DNA from: Phaeovibrio sulfidiphilus
Lineage (GTDB): Bacteria > Pseudomonadota > Alphaproteobacteria > Rhodospirillales > Rhodospirillaceae
Assembly: GCF_014861485.1 (NCBI RefSeq)
Contig: NZ_JACZHT010000006.1
Location: forward strand, 121,254-185,253
DNA length: 64,000 nt
Reading direction: 5' to 3'
Shown: piece by piece, positions 27,266 through 36,487 of the stretch
How the letters are laid out: each line of letters begins with the position of its first letter
Numbering within the stretch: position 1 is the first letter of the stretch
The notes under the pieces: generated by a model
Database searches by the model: none
Seen by the model: only the letters and a program-made list of their open reading frames with translations
Told to the model about the DNA's origin: nothing
Position numbers and translations under genes: made by a program

Positions 27266-29557
27266 TTACGCCGGAAGGGGCAAAACCACCGTCACAAGAA
27301 CGCCCCTCGAGGGACCGGCGGGGCCGGCGGTCCTCATGTCCAGGGAGGCCCCGTGATCTTCCAGGATTTTCTTCACGATAGCAAGACCAAGACCCGTGCC
27401 TTTCGAGCGGGTGGTCACGTAGGGCTCGGTCAGCCGCGCCACATCGGTGTCCTCGGGCAGACCGCGGCCATTGTCCTGAATCCGAAGGACAATCCCGTCC
27501 TCCTCCCGGGACAGGCTGACGTCGACGCGCCCGGGCTCAAGGGGAGGATCCCCCTCGCCGGGCCGGTCACGCCCCTCGATGGACTCGATGGAGTTCTTCA
27601 GCATGTTGGTCAGGGCCTGGGTGATCTGCCCCGCATCCAGGGGAAGAACCACCGGTCCGTCCGGCAGGTGGAGCCCGAAGGAGATGGCCCCGTAGGCCGT
27701 CTGCTGAAGGAACACCGCCTGGGAGACGATGTCCGCAAGATCGGCCTTCTCGATCTTCGGGGACGGCATGCGGGCAAAGGCGCTGAACTCGTCCACCATC
27801 TGGCCGATATCGCTCACATGACGGATGATGATGTTCGTGCAACGCTCGAAAACTTCAGGAGAATCCGTGATCTGGGACAGATACTTGCGCTTCAGGCGCT
27901 CGGCAGACAGCTGGATGGGGGTCAGGGGGTTCTTGATCTCGTGGGCAATCCGGCGCGCCACATCGGCCCAGGCGGCGGTGCGCTGGGCGGCCTGGAGCTC
28001 GGTCATGTCATCGAAGGTGAACACATAGCCCGTGATCTTTCCGTCGCGGCCGGACTCGGCGCTGACACGGGTCATGAGATTGACCCGGCGTCCGGTTTGG
28101 GTGGTCACCTCGACCTCGCGCTCGGCAATGCCCATGGGGCGGCTCATGGCCTCCTTCAGAAGGGTCTCGAAGTCAGGAACCAGCTGCCCGATGGGATGGC
28201 CGATCCAGGCGGCCATGTCCACGTCCAGGAGCTTCTCCGCCGACGGATTGGGCAGGTGAATGCAGCCCAGCGCGTCCACACCGATCACGCCGGCCGACAC
28301 CCCCGAGAGCACGGTCTCGGTGAAGCGGCGCCGCTCGTCGAGCTCCAGGTTGGCCTCGGACAGGCGTCGGTGCTGGCTGTCGATCCGCGCCGTCATGCGG
28401 TTGAAGGCCCGCCCCAGAAGAGCCACCTCGTCCCCGGCCGCAAGCTCGGGGACGCGAACCGCCAGATTGCCCTCGCCCACCTTCTCGGCCGCGTCAATCA
28501 GCTGGACGATGGGGTTGACCAGGCGGCTTGCGATGGTCAGCCCCACCCAGACCGACACCACCAGCATCAGTAGGGACACGATGGCGTAGGTCAGGAAATA
28601 GAACAGCTGAAGCTGCCCGCTGTGGGCCTTGAAGGCCATGTACTCCCGGGCCGCGATCCCCGACTTGCGGATGTGGTCGCTGACCATGGGGTCCACCGGC
28701 CGGGCGACATAGAGAAACACACCGTTGATCGCCAGTTCCACCAGGGCCCTCACCTGGTCGTTTGCCTGCCCCGGAAGCACGCCAACGCCGCCCTCGCGGG
28801 CGTACTCGAAGACGTCGGCGGGGATCAGGTCCGTCTCGCCGGGCGAGAAGCCCCAGCCGACCCGGGCCAGAATCTCGGCGCGGGCCTTGCCGCCATAACC
28901 CTCGCTGGCCCGGAAAAGGACGATCTGGGACAGGCCCCTGCGGATCTGCTGGACCCTCAGGTATTCGGTGCGGGTCACCTCGTCGGGCAGGCGGTAGAAC
29001 GCCCGGTTCAGGTCGTTTGCCAGAAGGGCGGCCTCGCCGGCAATGGCGCTCTTGTGGGTTTTCAGATAGGCCTCGGCGACCTCCTGGGATTCCTCGATGG
29101 CGGTGGACACTTTCTGGTCGAACCAGCTCTCGAAGCCGAAAAAGAAGGACAGCGCCAGAAAAACCGCAAGGACAATCGAGGGCGCAATGGCAATCACGCC
29201 AAACAGCACCGTGAGCCGCAGATGCAGCCGGGAACTGGCGCGCCGCTCGCCGCGCCGGAACACGTTGCGCACAACGGCCCGGGCCACCAGACCGCCCAGG
29301 ACAAGGATGATCAGCAGGTCCAGGTTCAGAAGAAGCCAGAACGCGCGGGAGTTCAGAAGCTCGGGACTGGACAGGACATAGAACGTCGCGGCGGCGGCGA
29401 ACACCGCGCTGACCACCATCACGTAGGCCAGCCAGCGAAAAAAATGCACCCGGCGCCCCCAGACCCCGAGACGCAGGATCTTGCGGTGCCAGGACGGGAC
29501 TGCCCCGGTTTCCCGCGCGAACGTTTCCGTCGGGCCGTTTTGATCGCCTGTGTTCAT
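27266..29557 (-). CDS. ntrY: Nitrogen-type membrane sensor histidine kinase NtrY
   Basis: 763 aa. N-terminal membrane helices at about 38-60 and 70-95, a third near 130-155 and a fourth before HAMP; a periplasmic or extracytoplasmic sensor region between them; HAMP (SRLVNPIVQLIDAAEKVGEGN); PAS; HisKA with RRIAHEIKNPLTPIQLSAERL (His near residue 540); HATPase ending in GTGLGLAIVKKILEDHG. It is the cognate kinase of NtrX, linked to nitrogen metabolism, redox and envelope control in alphaproteobacteria. ATG 29557 has AGG 7 nt upstream. It follows dusB directly, where ntrB and ntrC are usually found. Confidence 0.95.
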   Translation of the reverse strand: MNTGDQNGPTETFARETGAVPSWHRKILRLGVWGRRVHFFRWLAYVMVVSAVFAAAATFYVLSSPELLNSRAFWLLLNLDLLIILVLGGLVARAVVRNVFRRGERRASSRLHLRLTVLFGVIAIAPSIVLAVFLALSFFFGFESWFDQKVSTAIEESQEVAEAYLKTHKSAIAGEAALLANDLNRAFYRLPDEVTRTEYLRVQQIRRGLSQIVLFRASEGYGGKARAEILARVGWGFSPGETDLIPADVFEYAREGGVGVLPGQANDQVRALVELAINGVFLYVARPVDPMVSDHIRKSGIAAREYMAFKAHSGQLQLFYFLTYAIVSLLMLVVSVWVGLTIASRLVNPIVQLIDAAEKVGEGNLAVRVPELAAGDEVALLGRAFNRMTARIDSQHRRLSEANLELDERRRFTETVLSGVSAGVIGVDALGCIHLPNPSAEKLLDVDMAAWIGHPIGQLVPDFETLLKEAMSRPMGIAEREVEVTTQTGRRVNLMTRVSAESGRDGKITGYVFTFDDMTELQAAQRTAAWADVARRIAHEIKNPLTPIQLSAERLKRKYLSQITDSPEVFERCTNIIIRHVSDIGQMVDEFSAFARMPSPKIEKADLADIVSQAVFLQQTAYGAISFGLHLPDGPVVLPLDAGQITQALTNMLKNSIESIEGRDRPGEGDPPLEPGRVDVSLSREEDGIVLRIQDNGRGLPEDTDVARLTEPYVTTRSKGTGLGLAIVKKILEDHGASLDMRTAGPAGPSRGVLVTVVLPLPA

Positions 29558-29935
29558 TGTGGCCTGCCGTTCCTCTTGAGCCGAAAGTCCCCAGGATGCG
29601 AGATCCCGCAACGCACCGCCATGACGTCTTGCGAAGGTCCGCGCCTGGCGGGGGCCGGAGCACTCCCCGACCCCGCGGACGCCAGCCCGGGGAGCAGAGA
29701 CCGGCCAGCGCAACCGGATGCGGACAGAGCGGCTTGCGTTTTGCCGACCACGCCGGCGCGACCCCAGAAAAAGCTGTACGAGGAACGGGCACGGTTTTCA
29801 AACCCTTCCTTGCGCACCGCCCGCGGCATCCGCCCCTTCCCTCAGCCCGCCGCGGCTGCCGTATTTCCCGTCCGACCCCGCCTGCCCCGTTCTCTAGTCT
29901 CCCCCGACGCTCCCCCTGGCGGAAAGCAGCCGGCG
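29558..29935. other. dusB-ntrY intergenic region where ntrBC is expected
   Basis: 378 bp of GC-rich sequence without a gene. In related bacteria ntrB and ntrC lie here. I see no HisKA, AAA+ or Fis-type remnant in any frame, so the loss is complete. A promoter for the ntrYX run may lie here but no boxes are clear. Confidence 0.6.
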
Positions 29936-30940
29936 TCAGGAGGCCAGACCGAGCGCCCCCGGGCACCCGCAGGCGCGGGCGAGACGGTCCAGAACCTCCA
30001 GGGCCCCGCCCAGGCTGCGCGCCTCCAGATAGCGACGCGCCCAGTCCGGATCTGCGGGCAGGGTGCGCGCATACCAGAGCATGTGCTTGCGCGAGACCCG
30101 CACCCCCGTGTCCTCACCGTAAAGGGCCACCAGCCCCTCGAGGTGTTCTTGCATCACGGAGAGGCGCTCGCTCAGGGAAGGCGCACCGGAGGCGCCCGGC
30201 GGCTGCGCTCCCGGCAGGGCGCGGGCCAGTTGCCCGGGAACCCAAGGCGCCCCGAGGGCTGCCCGGCCCACCATGGCTCCGGCCGCGCCGCTGCGCCTCA
30301 GGGCCTCGCCGAGGCTCGGGGCATCCACAATATCGCCGTTGATGATGACAGGCACGGACACGGCCGCGCAGGTCTCCCCCACCCGGTCCCAGTCCGCCAC
30401 ACCCTCGAACGCCTGCTCGCGGGTGCGGGCGTGAACCGTGACAAAGGCGGCACCCTCGCCTTCCGCAATCCGGGCCAGCGCGGGCGCGTTCAGGCTGTCC
30501 CGGTCCCAGCCCAGGCGCATCTTCACGCTCACCGGCGTGGAGACCGCACCGACCACCGCAGCAATGATCCGGGCGGCAAGACGCTCGTCACGCATCAGAG
30601 CGGCACCGGTTCCGGCACAGACCACCTTGCGGGCCGGGCAGCCCATGTTGATATCGATGACCGGAATGCCCAGGCCCTCGAACCGCCGCGCGGCCTCGGC
30701 CATCTGATGCGGATCGTTTCCCAGAAGCTGCACTCCCGTGCGGGCCGGATCATCGGCACCCGGGACAAAAAACGGGGGATCGGCGGCGCCCGGCAGGTTC
30801 TTCACAAGAACCATCTCGCAAAAGACAAGCGGACAGCCATAGCGCAGGGCAAGCCGCCGGAAGGGGCTGTCCGTGACACCGGCCATGGGCGCGAGCATCA
30901 GCCGGGGGAAACCGCCCTGATTGTCAAACACCGCTGTCAC
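29936..30940 (-). CDS. dusB: tRNA-dihydrouridine synthase B (NifR3-like)
   Basis: 334 aa FMN TIM-barrel enzyme that reduces uridine to dihydrouridine in the tRNA D-loop. Blocks: LAPMAGVTDSPFRRLA at the start, the active-site cysteine in DINMGCPARKVV, VKMRLGWD, VTVHARTREQ and NGDIVDAPS. GTG 30940 is chosen because it places the flavin loop at the usual distance from the N-terminus and has AGGA 7 nt upstream; longer frames are Trp/Gly-rich and unlikely. Called nifR3 when upstream of ntrBC; here ntrY is the next gene. Divergent from ispDF. Confidence 0.93.
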   Translation of the reverse strand: MTAVFDNQGGFPRLMLAPMAGVTDSPFRRLALRYGCPLVFCEMVLVKNLPGAADPPFFVPGADDPARTGVQLLGNDPHQMAEAARRFEGLGIPVIDINMGCPARKVVCAGTGAALMRDERLAARIIAAVVGAVSTPVSVKMRLGWDRDSLNAPALARIAEGEGAAFVTVHARTREQAFEGVADWDRVGETCAAVSVPVIINGDIVDAPSLGEALRRSGAAGAMVGRAALGAPWVPGQLARALPGAQPPGASGAPSLSERLSVMQEHLEGLVALYGEDTGVRVSRKHMLWYARTLPADPDWARRYLEARSLGGALEVLDRLARACGCPGALGLAS

Positions 30941-31410
30941 CGGTCCTGTCCATCCCCATCCCCAAACCCCGTCATCCTGTCCTGAAGCCTGCTCCTGCCA
31001 CACCCCACGGGGCGCGAACCCGCGACGCGAAGTCTGGCGCCGGCCGCGGATCATCCCCGATCACCCGCGAATTCCCTTACCAATAAATCCCCGAAGTGCC
31101 GGGGCAACGGACTGACGGGGCAACGGATCCCAAGTGCAATCCTCCGGGGCCAGCCCCCCGGGCTGGGCGGACAGAGATCCACTCCGGTCCGGGCCAGAGG
31201 CACATCACCGGGACTCCCCGCCGACGGGGAACGCAGCATAGCAGGGAGCGGGGCATCACGGAACCTCCCCTGTCACAGGCCGAACCCCTCACGCCGGCAG
31301 CGCGCCCGCCTCCATGCAAGAAGGGGTCGCATCAGCGTCCATTCGCTGCTAAGTTCCCCGGACCCGCCCGGGCTCGCGGGCCGGAGACAAAACGGCAACA
31401 GAGGTGAACG
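30941..31410. other. Divergent dusB/ispDF promoter region
   Basis: No gene. A short AT-richer patch at about 31070-31092 may hold a promoter. An 11-bp direct repeat (GGGGCAACGGA at 31101-31111 and 31117-31127, period 16) follows it and could be a regulator site or chance. Confidence 0.4.
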
Positions 31411-32577
31411 ATGTCCAGGAAAGTTGCGGCCCTGATCGTGGCCGCCGGCAGAGGAAGGCGCTTCGGAGAAGCTCTCCCCAAACAGTACCACGACTTGGGG
31501 GGACGCCCCATCCTGCGTCACGTTCTCGCGCGGTTTTGCGCCCATCCGGACATCCCTCTCGTGCGCGCGGTCATCCATCCGGACGACCAGGAGCTCTACG
31601 AGGCCTGTGCCGAGGGGCTCTCCACCCTTCTGCCGCCGGTTTTCGGAGGCGCTGAGCGTCAGGATTCCGTGCGCCTGGGACTGGAAAGCCTCCAGGAGTA
31701 CGCTCCGGACTGCGTCCTGATCCATGACAGCGCCCGGCCGTTTATCGACAGCGCCCAGATTGACCGGGTCATCGCCGCCCTGGACAGCCACACCGGCGCC
31801 ATTCCGGCGGTGGCCGTGGCGGACACGCTGAAACGCTCGCCCGAAAGGGGAACCATTTCCCAGACCGTTGACCGCAGCCACCTGTGGCGCGCCCAGACGC
31901 CCCAGGGCTTCCGCTACACCGAGCTTCTCGAGGCCCACCGCGCCGCTGCCTCCGGACAGGTGTTCACCGATGACGCCGCCCTGCTGGAAAACCGGCCAGA
32001 CGCGGTCACCCTGGTCGAGGGGGACGAGGACAACTTCAAGATCACCTCCCGCACGGACCTGGACCGGGCCCGGGCACGCTTCCAGGCGCCCATGGAGCCC
32101 CGGATCGGATCGGGCTTCGACGTACACCGCCTGTGTCCCGGATCGTCGGTGATCCTGTGCGGGCTGGAGATCCCCCACGACCACACCCTTGCCGGACACT
32201 CGGACGCGGACGTGCCCATGCACGCCCTGACCGACGCCCTTTTGGGCTGCATCAACGCCGGAGACATCGGCCGCCATTTTCCGCCCTCGGACATGCGCTG
32301 GAAGGGAGCGGACTCCTCCATCTTCCTTGCCCACGCGGGCCAGCTGATCCGGGCCCTGGGCGGGCGCATCATGAACATCGATGTGACCATCATGGCCGAG
32401 CGTCCGAAGATCGGCCCCCACCGGGCCCGAATGTCCGCGCGCCTTGCGGAGATCCTGGATATCCCGGCCTCGCGGGTCTCGGTCAAGGCCACCACCAGCG
32501 AGACCATCGGCTTCGTCGGACGCGAGGAGGGCATTGCAGCCCAGGCGACGGCTCTGGTTCTGATGCCCCCGGCCTGA
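31411..32577 (+). CDS. ispDF: Bifunctional IspD/IspF: 4-diphosphocytidyl-methylerythritol synthase and 2-C-methylerythritol 2,4-cyclodiphosphate synthase
   Basis: 388 aa. Residues 1 to about 228 are IspD, with VAAGRGRRFGEALPKQY and HDSARPF. Residues about 231-388 are IspF, with the metal-site GFDVHRL, GHSDADVPMHALTDALLG and the C-terminal KATTSETIGFVGREEG. The two carry out steps 3 and 5 of the methylerythritol phosphate pathway of isoprenoid synthesis; the fusion is common in alphaproteobacteria. ATG 31411 has AGAGG about 8 nt upstream. Products would feed hopanoids, in keeping with hpnN in this window. Confidence 0.97.
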   Translation: MSRKVAALIVAAGRGRRFGEALPKQYHDLGGRPILRHVLARFCAHPDIPLVRAVIHPDDQELYEACAEGLSTLLPPVFGGAERQDSVRLGLESLQEYAPDCVLIHDSARPFIDSAQIDRVIAALDSHTGAIPAVAVADTLKRSPERGTISQTVDRSHLWRAQTPQGFRYTELLEAHRAAASGQVFTDDAALLENRPDAVTLVEGDEDNFKITSRTDLDRARARFQAPMEPRIGSGFDVHRLCPGSSVILCGLEIPHDHTLAGHSDADVPMHALTDALLGCINAGDIGRHFPPSDMRWKGADSSIFLAHAGQLIRALGGRIMNIDVTIMAERPKIGPHRARMSARLAEILDIPASRVSVKATTSETIGFVGREEGIAAQATALVLMPPA

Positions 32578-33021
32578 CGCCCCCACCACACGCCGCCCAC
32601 CACAACGACCGGGCCAGGGGAGCGGCGCACGCTGTGCCGCGCGTCCTCCCTCCCCGAGGCCCGGGAGGGGCGCCCCCCCCGTGAGACCTCGGGCCGCTGC
32701 CTCCAGCAATACCCTCCCCGGACATCGATGTATGTTCCCGCCCTGACGGCCCGTCTCCCCATCATCAGACGGCTCCACGCCGCGCGTCCATCTCCCGCGC
32801 GCCTAGCGCCGCAGGTGCCCCTGTGTCGCCCGCGTTTTGCACCCCCTCGGCCACCCGCCCGACCGCCCGGGGACAACCGCCACCGGGAGAGCGGCCCTTG
32901 ACAACCGGGCCGCGGGTGACAAAACTACAAAAACACGAGGGCAAAATGGTGGAATGCTCCCCGGTACTGCCGGAGGATGACCTTTTACTGTGGGCCCGCA
33001 CACACACCCCAGGAGCCACGC
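32578..33021. other. Intergenic region between ispDF and cutA
   Basis: GC-rich, with several potential stems but no T-tract terminator and no gene. The right part holds a possible cutA promoter. Confidence 0.4.
32898..32927 (+). promoter_or_regulatory. Possible cutA promoter
   Basis: A perfect TTGACA at 32898-32903 precedes an A-rich stretch (AAAACTAC, 32921-32928) at about -10 spacing, some 95-120 nt before the cutA start. The -10 is weak. Confidence 0.35.
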
Positions 33022-33345
33022 GTGAATCGGTGCTGTCTTGTCTACATGACTGTCCGGGACAACGACGAGGCCCTGCTTATGGGCCGCGCTCTTGTGAACG
33101 AGAAGCTCTGCGCGTGTGTCAACATCCTGGGCCCGGTCCGCTCGCTCTACCTCTGGAAGGATGCGGTCCACGACGACCCTGAGGTGGCCCTGATTGCAAA
33201 GACAACAGAGGCAACCCTGCCCGCGCTGCTTGAGCGGGCAAAGGCCCTTCACAGTTACGAAAATCCCTGTATCGTTGCTCTCCCCATCAGCGCGGGGTCT
33301 CCCCCGTTTCTGGACTGGATCACGGAAACCGTGACGTCCCCCTGA
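33022..33345 (+). CDS. cutA: Divalent-cation tolerance protein CutA
   Basis: 107 aa, the size of the family. It has the ferredoxin-like CutA1 pattern: VYMTVRDNDEALLMGRALVNEKLCACVNIL, then the SLYLWKD region, VALIAKTTEATLPALLERAKALHSYENPCIVALPI. The proteins form trimers and have been linked to copper and divalent-metal tolerance; the molecular role is unclear. GTG 33022 has AGGAG 6 nt upstream and gives the normal length; upstream in-frame sequence is not family-like. Confidence 0.93.
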   Translation: MNRCCLVYMTVRDNDEALLMGRALVNEKLCACVNILGPVRSLYLWKDAVHDDPEVALIAKTTEATLPALLERAKALHSYENPCIVALPISAGSPPFLDWITETVTSP

Positions 33346-33372
33346 CCCCTGTCTGAGGGCACGTCGAGCCCC

Positions 33373-34401
33373 ATGGAACACAAAACGTCTGCCATGCCCG
33401 CATCTCCCGCACCTCCCGGAACTGTTGCCGTCTATTCCAATGGCGAGGCGACAGGCGAGGGCATGGCCAAGCTGCCCTTTGTGGCAGGACTGAGGACTGC
33501 GTTTCCGGATACGGACATCGTCTGGATCACCGCCGGAGACACATCCTACCGGACGCTTTTGCGGCCCCTGACCACAGGCGTGATCGACCGGTTTGTGCAG
33601 ATCCCCGAGGCTCCGGCCGGGGTGACCCCGGTTCTGTTTCCCCGAAAGCTGCTGGTGGACCAGCCACCCGATCTGGTCATCGACACCCAGACCCGGTTTC
33701 GCACCTCGTTGTGGCTGCGACGGGCCCTGCCCCACCGGCGCTTTTTCTGCAGCGCGTTTTCCGGGCTGTTCTCCGGGCGGCTCTCGCCACTGCGGTCCTC
33801 CCGCTCCAGCCGGATCCTGGACCGCCTTCTGGCTCTGGGCGCCCTTGCAGCCGGCGCGCCCCTGTCCCCGCCCCCCCTTGTGATTCCGCAGAAAAGCATC
33901 GATCAGGCCGGCGCCCTTCTGCCGCCGGGGCGGGACTATATCGGCTACGCGGTGGGGTCGGCAGACCCGAAAAAGCGCTGGCCCCTGGACCGCTTTGTCG
34001 AGCTGATCGGCGTGCGCAGCGCCATGGGAGATGTCCCGGTCATCTTTCTGGGACCGGACGAACTGAACCTGTACGAGCCCCTGCGTGCCGTTCTGCCCGA
34101 CGCCCGGTTTCCCCTGCAGACCTCAGCCGCCGGCGATCCGTTCCTGACCATCGCCCTCGCCCGGCACCTGAGGGCCGCCGTAGCGAATGACAGCGGCGGC
34201 GCCCATCTTCTGGCCGCCGGGGGCGCTCCCATGATCTGGATTTTCGACCGGGCCGAGGTGCGGGACCGCTATGCCCCGGCCTCCATCACGCTGATCGCCC
34301 TGGCGCCCGAGGATTTCGGCGGACGGGACATGACGGACGTGGGGCTGGAGAACGTCAACGCGGCCCTGGACTCCCTGCTGCGGCCCCTGCGGGCCTGCTA
34401 G
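33373..34401 (+). CDS. Glycosyltransferase family 9-like protein (heptosyltransferase-like)
   Basis: 342 aa. The GT-B layout is visible: N-terminal half with LPFVAGLRTAFPDTDIVWIT, and the C-terminal nucleotide-sugar half with YIGYAVGSADPKKRWPLDRFVELIG and VPVIFLGPDE. The family signature VANDSGGAHLLAAGGAPMIWIF corresponds to the NDSGPMHLAAA of GT9 enzymes. It likely adds a sugar to lipopolysaccharide core or another surface glycan. ATG 33373 has little ribosome site; ATG 33394 is an alternative. It lies 27 bp after cutA, so co-transcription is likely. Donor and acceptor unknown. Confidence 0.82.
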   Translation: MEHKTSAMPASPAPPGTVAVYSNGEATGEGMAKLPFVAGLRTAFPDTDIVWITAGDTSYRTLLRPLTTGVIDRFVQIPEAPAGVTPVLFPRKLLVDQPPDLVIDTQTRFRTSLWLRRALPHRRFFCSAFSGLFSGRLSPLRSSRSSRILDRLLALGALAAGAPLSPPPLVIPQKSIDQAGALLPPGRDYIGYAVGSADPKKRWPLDRFVELIGVRSAMGDVPVIFLGPDELNLYEPLRAVLPDARFPLQTSAAGDPFLTIALARHLRAAVANDSGGAHLLAAGGAPMIWIFDRAEVRDRYAPASITLIALAPEDFGGRDMTDVGLENVNAALDSLLRPLRAC

Positions 34402-34818
34402 CCGGCCTGCGCCGCCCGCCATCCGCCGGCGCTCGCCCTCTCGGGGAACCCCGGAACAGGGTGAAAAGCAGATCGCCCCCCGCTTGCCATGCGCCGACAC
34501 GCGCCACGCACCATAACCCGCACAGTGTACGGCACAGGATGCCGCACCGGGGCCCCTGTGGCTTGTCTCCCTCAAGCTCCGGAAAGACACTGACACCCGG
34601 CACCGCGCTGGGGCACCGCACAGCTGCGCCCCGCCACGGCAGCGCACAGGTGTGCCCCGCCACGGCAGCGCGCGCCGCAGTCACAGGAGAACCCCGGAGG
34701 TGCTCCCGGGCGGCACCTTGCAACAAAAGCGCGATCCACACCCTGGGGTCATCATTGCGGATGGAGCTTCGGACCAAAACGGGCTATACTGGACTCCATT
34801 CAACGGAGACAGAAAAAC
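34402..34818. other. Intergenic region with a short tandem repeat
   Basis: No gene. Contains the 27-bp-period repeat described separately and the leader of the WG-repeat gene. An AT-richer patch lies just before that gene. Confidence 0.4.
34627..34671. repeat. Two-copy direct repeat, period 27 bp
   Basis: GCCCCGCCACGGCAGCGC occurs exactly at 34627-34644 and 34654-34671. A partial third copy may precede it. It lies 150-190 bp upstream of the WG-repeat gene. Function unknown. Confidence 0.75.
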
Positions 34819-35538
34819 ATGAGCCGCATGGTCGTCACCCTCGCTGTCCTGAGCGCGACGCTTGCGGTTGTCTCGGGGCTTGTGTACGCCGGTCTGCGGG
34901 TTGCCCGGCCGGACCCGAAAGCTGTGTTTTCAGCGGTGCTCTTCCCGGTTTCAACCCAGGATCCCATCAGCGCCTATCTTCTGGACAGCCGGGGCATCGG
35001 CTACGCCCGCGTGGACGGGACTCTGGTCATCGCACCGGTTTTCGCCGAGGCAGGCTTTTTTGACAGCGAGGGCTACGCCCTTGTCCGCTATCGGGGCCGG
35101 TGGGGCTACATCGCCCCGGACGGCAGCTTCCTGATCAATCCCGTGTTCCTGGAGGCCTCGGGCTTCGACTGCACCGGCCGCGCGCGCGTCACCCTGGAGG
35201 ACGGGCAGAGCATCCTTGTCGACCGCACCGGAACCCCGGTCGAACCGTCGCCGCAGACGTGCCCTCCCGAGAACGCCGCCACACCCGTGCGGGCCGGCCG
35301 GCTCTACGGATTTCGCAATCCCGACGGCACACGGCTTCTCGCACCGACCTTCTGCCTGGCCACCCCGTTTCACCCCAACGGGCTCGCCCTGGTGGAGAAC
35401 TGTGACGGAAAACCCTTCTACATCAACCGGAAAGGCGAGACTGTTCTGGACCGGAACCTGGGACCCGGAGCACCTGCAGGACGCCAGGACAGCGCCCGCC
35501 CGGACTGGCGGCCCGTCCTTCGCCCCGATCCGGGCTGA
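34819..35538 (+). CDS. WG-repeat (KWG) protein with N-terminal membrane anchor
   Basis: 239 aa. Residues 5-27 form a signal anchor (VVTLAVLSATLAVVSGLVYAGL). After it come WG-type beta repeats of about 40 residues: YARVDGTLVIAPVFAEAGFF, the canonical RGRWGYIAPDGSFLINPVFLEAS, a degenerate copy with VDRTGTPVEP, and YGFRNPDGTRLLAPTFCLATPF. Such repeats form beta-propeller-like surfaces whose ligands are usually unknown. ATG 34819 has GGAGA 12 nt upstream. Cysteines in the third and later repeats suggest an exported location. Function not assignable. Confidence 0.78.
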   Translation: MSRMVVTLAVLSATLAVVSGLVYAGLRVARPDPKAVFSAVLFPVSTQDPISAYLLDSRGIGYARVDGTLVIAPVFAEAGFFDSEGYALVRYRGRWGYIAPDGSFLINPVFLEASGFDCTGRARVTLEDGQSILVDRTGTPVEPSPQTCPPENAATPVRAGRLYGFRNPDGTRLLAPTFCLATPFHPNGLALVENCDGKPFYINRKGETVLDRNLGPGAPAGRQDSARPDWRPVLRPDPG

Positions 35539-35920
35539 GCACCGCGCCACCCTCCCGGCACCAGGACGCGCCAGCGCCGGACCCCCGGGAATGAAGCCCG
35601 GCTTCATCCCGCGTATCGGGGGACAGCATCACCCCGACCTCCCCCTGTGCGCAGTTTCGGACCGGCGCCCGGGTCACGGCCCCACCAAACACACGACCCG
35701 CCTGCGGGCTTCCTCACCGGAGAGTGCCGGTATCCCGGATCCGTTGCGCTGCGCGGGCAGACGGACGCCTGCCCCACGCAGTCGAAGCGCCCCCCGGCAA
35801 GCTCGAACGCCGGAACCTCACGCGCACAGGCACGGCATGCTGGAGCAGAGTGCGGGACCGTACGACAGCACTGCACGCCGGACCAGGGGATGGGACCGCG
35901 CGCGCGGAACGGGGGCATGC
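35539..35920. other. Convergent intergenic region without a recognisable gene
   Basis: 382 bp between two converging genes. I see no terminator with a T tract and no supported frame. Confidence 0.4.
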
Positions 35921-36487
35921 TCAGCGCGGCGTCCCGGCGGTCCCATCGGCGGGGGACCGGAAGCCCTCGGCCACTTTCCCGAGGCGCAACTCGCATACCT
36001 GCCGGTCTGTCCGGTAGCGCTCCTCCTGCACCCGTTCCAGCGCGGTCCGCGCATCCCCGATCCGGGCCCGGGCAAGGGCCACATCCATATCGGGAAACGG
36101 ATACGAACAGGCGGCTTTCAGTGACACACCACGCCCGGCCAGAGCCAGAACCCCCACCGGATTCACAGGCAGGGCGGCCGCCAGAGCCCGGTCCATGTCC
36201 CGGACATACTCAGGGTTGTCGCTCATCACGGCACCCAGGCGCAGGCACGGCACCGTCTGAAGCCAGGGCTCGCTACCCGATGCGATCCGCGCAATCACCA
36301 GATCCCAGAACCCCTCCCGGTCCGGGTCCAGCGCCTCCATCACCTGGGCGGAACTTCGGGTCAGACAGGCCCGGTTGATGTCCTCGGGCGTCACATCCCG
36401 TGTGAAGGAAAGCGCGTAAGATGATGGAATGAAAGAAAAGACCGCGCAAGCACACAGGAGAGACCGAAGACCTGTTTTCCTGAGCAT
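35921..36487 (-). CDS. Exported protein of unknown function
   Basis: 188 aa. I do not recognise the family. ATG 36487 has GGGGGTG about 9 nt upstream and is followed by a signal peptide of about 25 residues (LRSLLCACAVFSFIPSSYA). The mature protein is helical, with four cysteines (RACLTRS, VPCLRLG, KAACSYP, QVCELRL) and the phrase DRALAAALPVNPVGVLALAGRG. The layout resembles small periplasmic Rap1a/Tai-like or hypothetical proteins, but no motif proves this. It stands alone, convergent with the WG-repeat gene and divergent from the transporter gene. Confidence 0.62.
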   Translation of the reverse strand: MLRKTGLRSLLCACAVFSFIPSSYALSFTRDVTPEDINRACLTRSSAQVMEALDPDREGFWDLVIARIASGSEPWLQTVPCLRLGAVMSDNPEYVRDMDRALAAALPVNPVGVLALAGRGVSLKAACSYPFPDMDVALARARIGDARTALERVQEERYRTDRQVCELRLGKVAEGFRSPADGTAGTPR

